This document shows, one piece after another, positions 63,175 through 64,000 of a stretch of DNA of 64,000 bases; positions within the stretch are counted from its first letter, which is position 1; each line of letters starts with the position of its first letter. The notes under the pieces are model-generated. The model did not search any database. It worked only from the letters and a program-made list of their open reading frames with translations, and was not told where the DNA came from. Origin of the DNA: Streptomyces echinatus (GTDB lineage Bacteria > Actinomycetota > Actinomycetes > Streptomycetales > Streptomycetaceae); contig NZ_JACHJK010000018.1 in the NCBI RefSeq assembly GCF_014203595.1, positions 1 to 64,000 on the forward strand, given 5' to 3'. The position numbers were made by a program, and so were the translations under genes.

Positions 63175-63210
63175 GTGAGGGGCGGCCACCACCCGGTGGC
63201 CGCCCCTCAC
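63175..63210. terminator. Bidirectional terminator
   Basis: Perfect 16-bp stem GTGAGGGGCGGCCACC (63175-63190) and GGTGGCCGCCCCTCAC (63195-63210), with a 4-nt loop, between the convergent DUF3040 and transglutaminase-type genes. Confidence 0.9.
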
Positions 63211-63240
63211 GTGCGCGTCCGGCCCCGCCGCCGCGTCCGC

Positions 63241-64000
63241 TCAGCCCCGCTGACCGGACGTCCGGCGCAGCGTCGGACGGGCCGCCGTGACCCTGGCCCG
63301 CAGCGCCGACCAGCGGGCCGAGACCGTCCACAGCACCCGGACCGAGGAGCGGGGCAGCAGCAGCGCCCGCAGCCGTGCCCCGGCACTCACCGTGCCCCGC
63401 AGCCCCTCGACCACCCGGCGCACGTCCTGAGCCGCTCCCGTCGCCGGGCTCGGCCGGGGCGCGTACAGCACCTGCTCCACCGCGTCCGCCACCCGGTGCA
63501 CGGCCGCCCCGGCCGCCGGATCCAGCCGCCCGAGCCGGACGATCCTGGCGGCGGCCTTGCGCGGGGTCAGCGACTCGTCCGGCGTGATGCCGTGGTCCCA
63601 GGCGCTGTCCGTCAGCTCCTGCCAGACGGCCAGCGTGTGCACCGCCGCCCCCTGCGCGGTCCGGGCGTGCCCGCCCAGCCGCAGCGCGCGCACCCGCGCC
63701 CGCCACAGCAGCGGCGACAGCGGAACCGCCAGGACCGGCAGCGCGCCCAGCCCGATCAGCAGCCACCACCACGGGCCCGTGCCGTCGTCGTCGTGGTGCG
63801 GGGCCGCCGCCGCGGACGGGCTGCCGCAGGCCTGGAGCCTGCGCAGCTCACCGGCGCAGCTCTCGCTCGGCGAGGCCGCGGCCGAGGGCGCCGAGGACGC
63901 GCCCCTGGAGGGCAGCGCCTCGTCCGGCAGCGAGGTGCCGGGGGTGTCCGACTGGGTGTAGGACGGGGTGGTGCCGCGGGTGGGCGTCGGCTCGAAGCGG
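63241..64000 (-). CDS. Transglutaminase/DUF4129-type membrane protein, C-terminal part
   Basis: The frame is open to the right edge, so the start lies outside the window; 252 residues are visible. A Ser/Thr/Pro-rich external stretch (PTPTRGTTPSYTQSDTPGTS) with two cysteines (ESCAGELRRLQACG) leads to one membrane helix (WWWLLIGLGALPVLAVPLSPLLW) and a cytoplasmic domain with VWQELTDSAWDHGITPDESLTPRKAAARIV, the DUF4129 pattern of TgpA-like transglutaminase proteins. The catalytic transglutaminase domain is expected beyond the window. It is convergent with DUF3040; the neighbour in Streptomyces is the MoxR/DUF58/transglutaminase cluster. Confidence 0.8.
   Translation of the reverse strand, partial: RFEPTPTRGTTPSYTQSDTPGTSLPDEALPSRGASSAPSAAASPSESCAGELRRLQACGSPSAAAAPHHDDDGTGPWWWLLIGLGALPVLAVPLSPLLWRARVRALRLGGHARTAQGAAVHTLAVWQELTDSAWDHGITPDESLTPRKAAARIVRLGRLDPAAGAAVHRVADAVEQVLYAPRPSPATGAAQDVRRVVEGLRGTVSAGARLRALLLPRSSVRVLWTVSARWSALRARVTAARPTLRRTSGQRG

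Overview
The window is chromosomal DNA from a Streptomyces-type actinomycete. Evidence for this is the very high GC content, frequent GTG starts, many 4-nt stop/start overlaps, and a gene order that I recognise from Streptomyces. It runs from the aa3 cytochrome oxidase and bc1 region (S. coelicolor SCO2155-2148 area) through glkA, pfkA and the thiamine genes, and stops close to the division/cell-wall (dcw) cluster. Much of the same order (ctaE-qcrCAB, trpD, a NlpC/P60 protein, pimB', fadD15, SRPBCC protein, ArsA-like ATPase, PlsC-like acyltransferase, DAHP synthase, a PASTA kinase and an Rv2175c-like protein) is also found in Mycobacterium tuberculosis around Rv2175c-Rv2196, so this is core actinobacterial chromosome. 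I see no tRNA, rRNA, insertion sequence, phage or CRISPR array.

Layout. 1-7.4 kb: respiratory genes: the end of ctaD, ctaF, an L,D-transpeptidase, an atypical receiver protein, then ctaE-qcrC-qcrA-qcrB. 7.5-13 kb: trpD, a SAM-IV riboswitch ahead of a class-V aminotransferase, and a membrane kinase with a beta-propeller sensor. 12.8-19.3 kb: an AsnC/Lrp effector domain, a rhomboid protease, a NYN nuclease, two tandem NlpC/P60 hydrolases and a metalloprotease-like lipoprotein. 19.3-27.2 kb: PadR/MATE pair, GT87 and PimB' mannosyltransferases, cholesterol oxidase and an acyl-CoA synthetase. 27.5-38.2 kb: phosphoesterase, SRPBCC, ArsA-like ATPase, glucokinase, nuclease/phosphatase-fold protein, esterase, acyltransferase, MacS-type two-component pair and phosphofructokinase.

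38.2-45 kb: the tryptophan/aromatic entry point (trpEG with a Trp-rich leader peptide and attenuator, divergent from DAHP synthase), then iron storage (bfd with an iron box, bfr), a DUF4396 membrane protein behind a CsoR-like copper box, and endonuclease IV. 45-53.5 kb: a PASTA kinase, the TPP-riboswitch thiO-thiS-thiG operon, an FAD oxidoreductase, an Rv2175c-like DNA-binding protein, thiE and metF. 53.5-64 kb: a Tyr-rich membrane protein, a CrtI-like oxidoreductase, DUF4126, a TetR/YhgE-Pip/ABC operon, a HEPN-domain protein, a methyltransferase, DUF3040 and the C-terminal part of a transglutaminase-type membrane protein.

Regulation is unusually readable. Three cis-acting RNA systems (SAM-IV, Trp attenuator, TPP) control sulfur, aromatic and thiamine genes. 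Three protein operators are clear from sequence (DmdR-type iron box, CsoR-type copper box, TetR palindrome) and a fourth is likely (PadR palindrome). At least eleven genes carry a -10-like TAnnnT hexamer 6-8 nt before their start codon, which suggests leaderless transcription is common in this block. All assignments come from reading the sequence and from memory of gene families; no database search was run.
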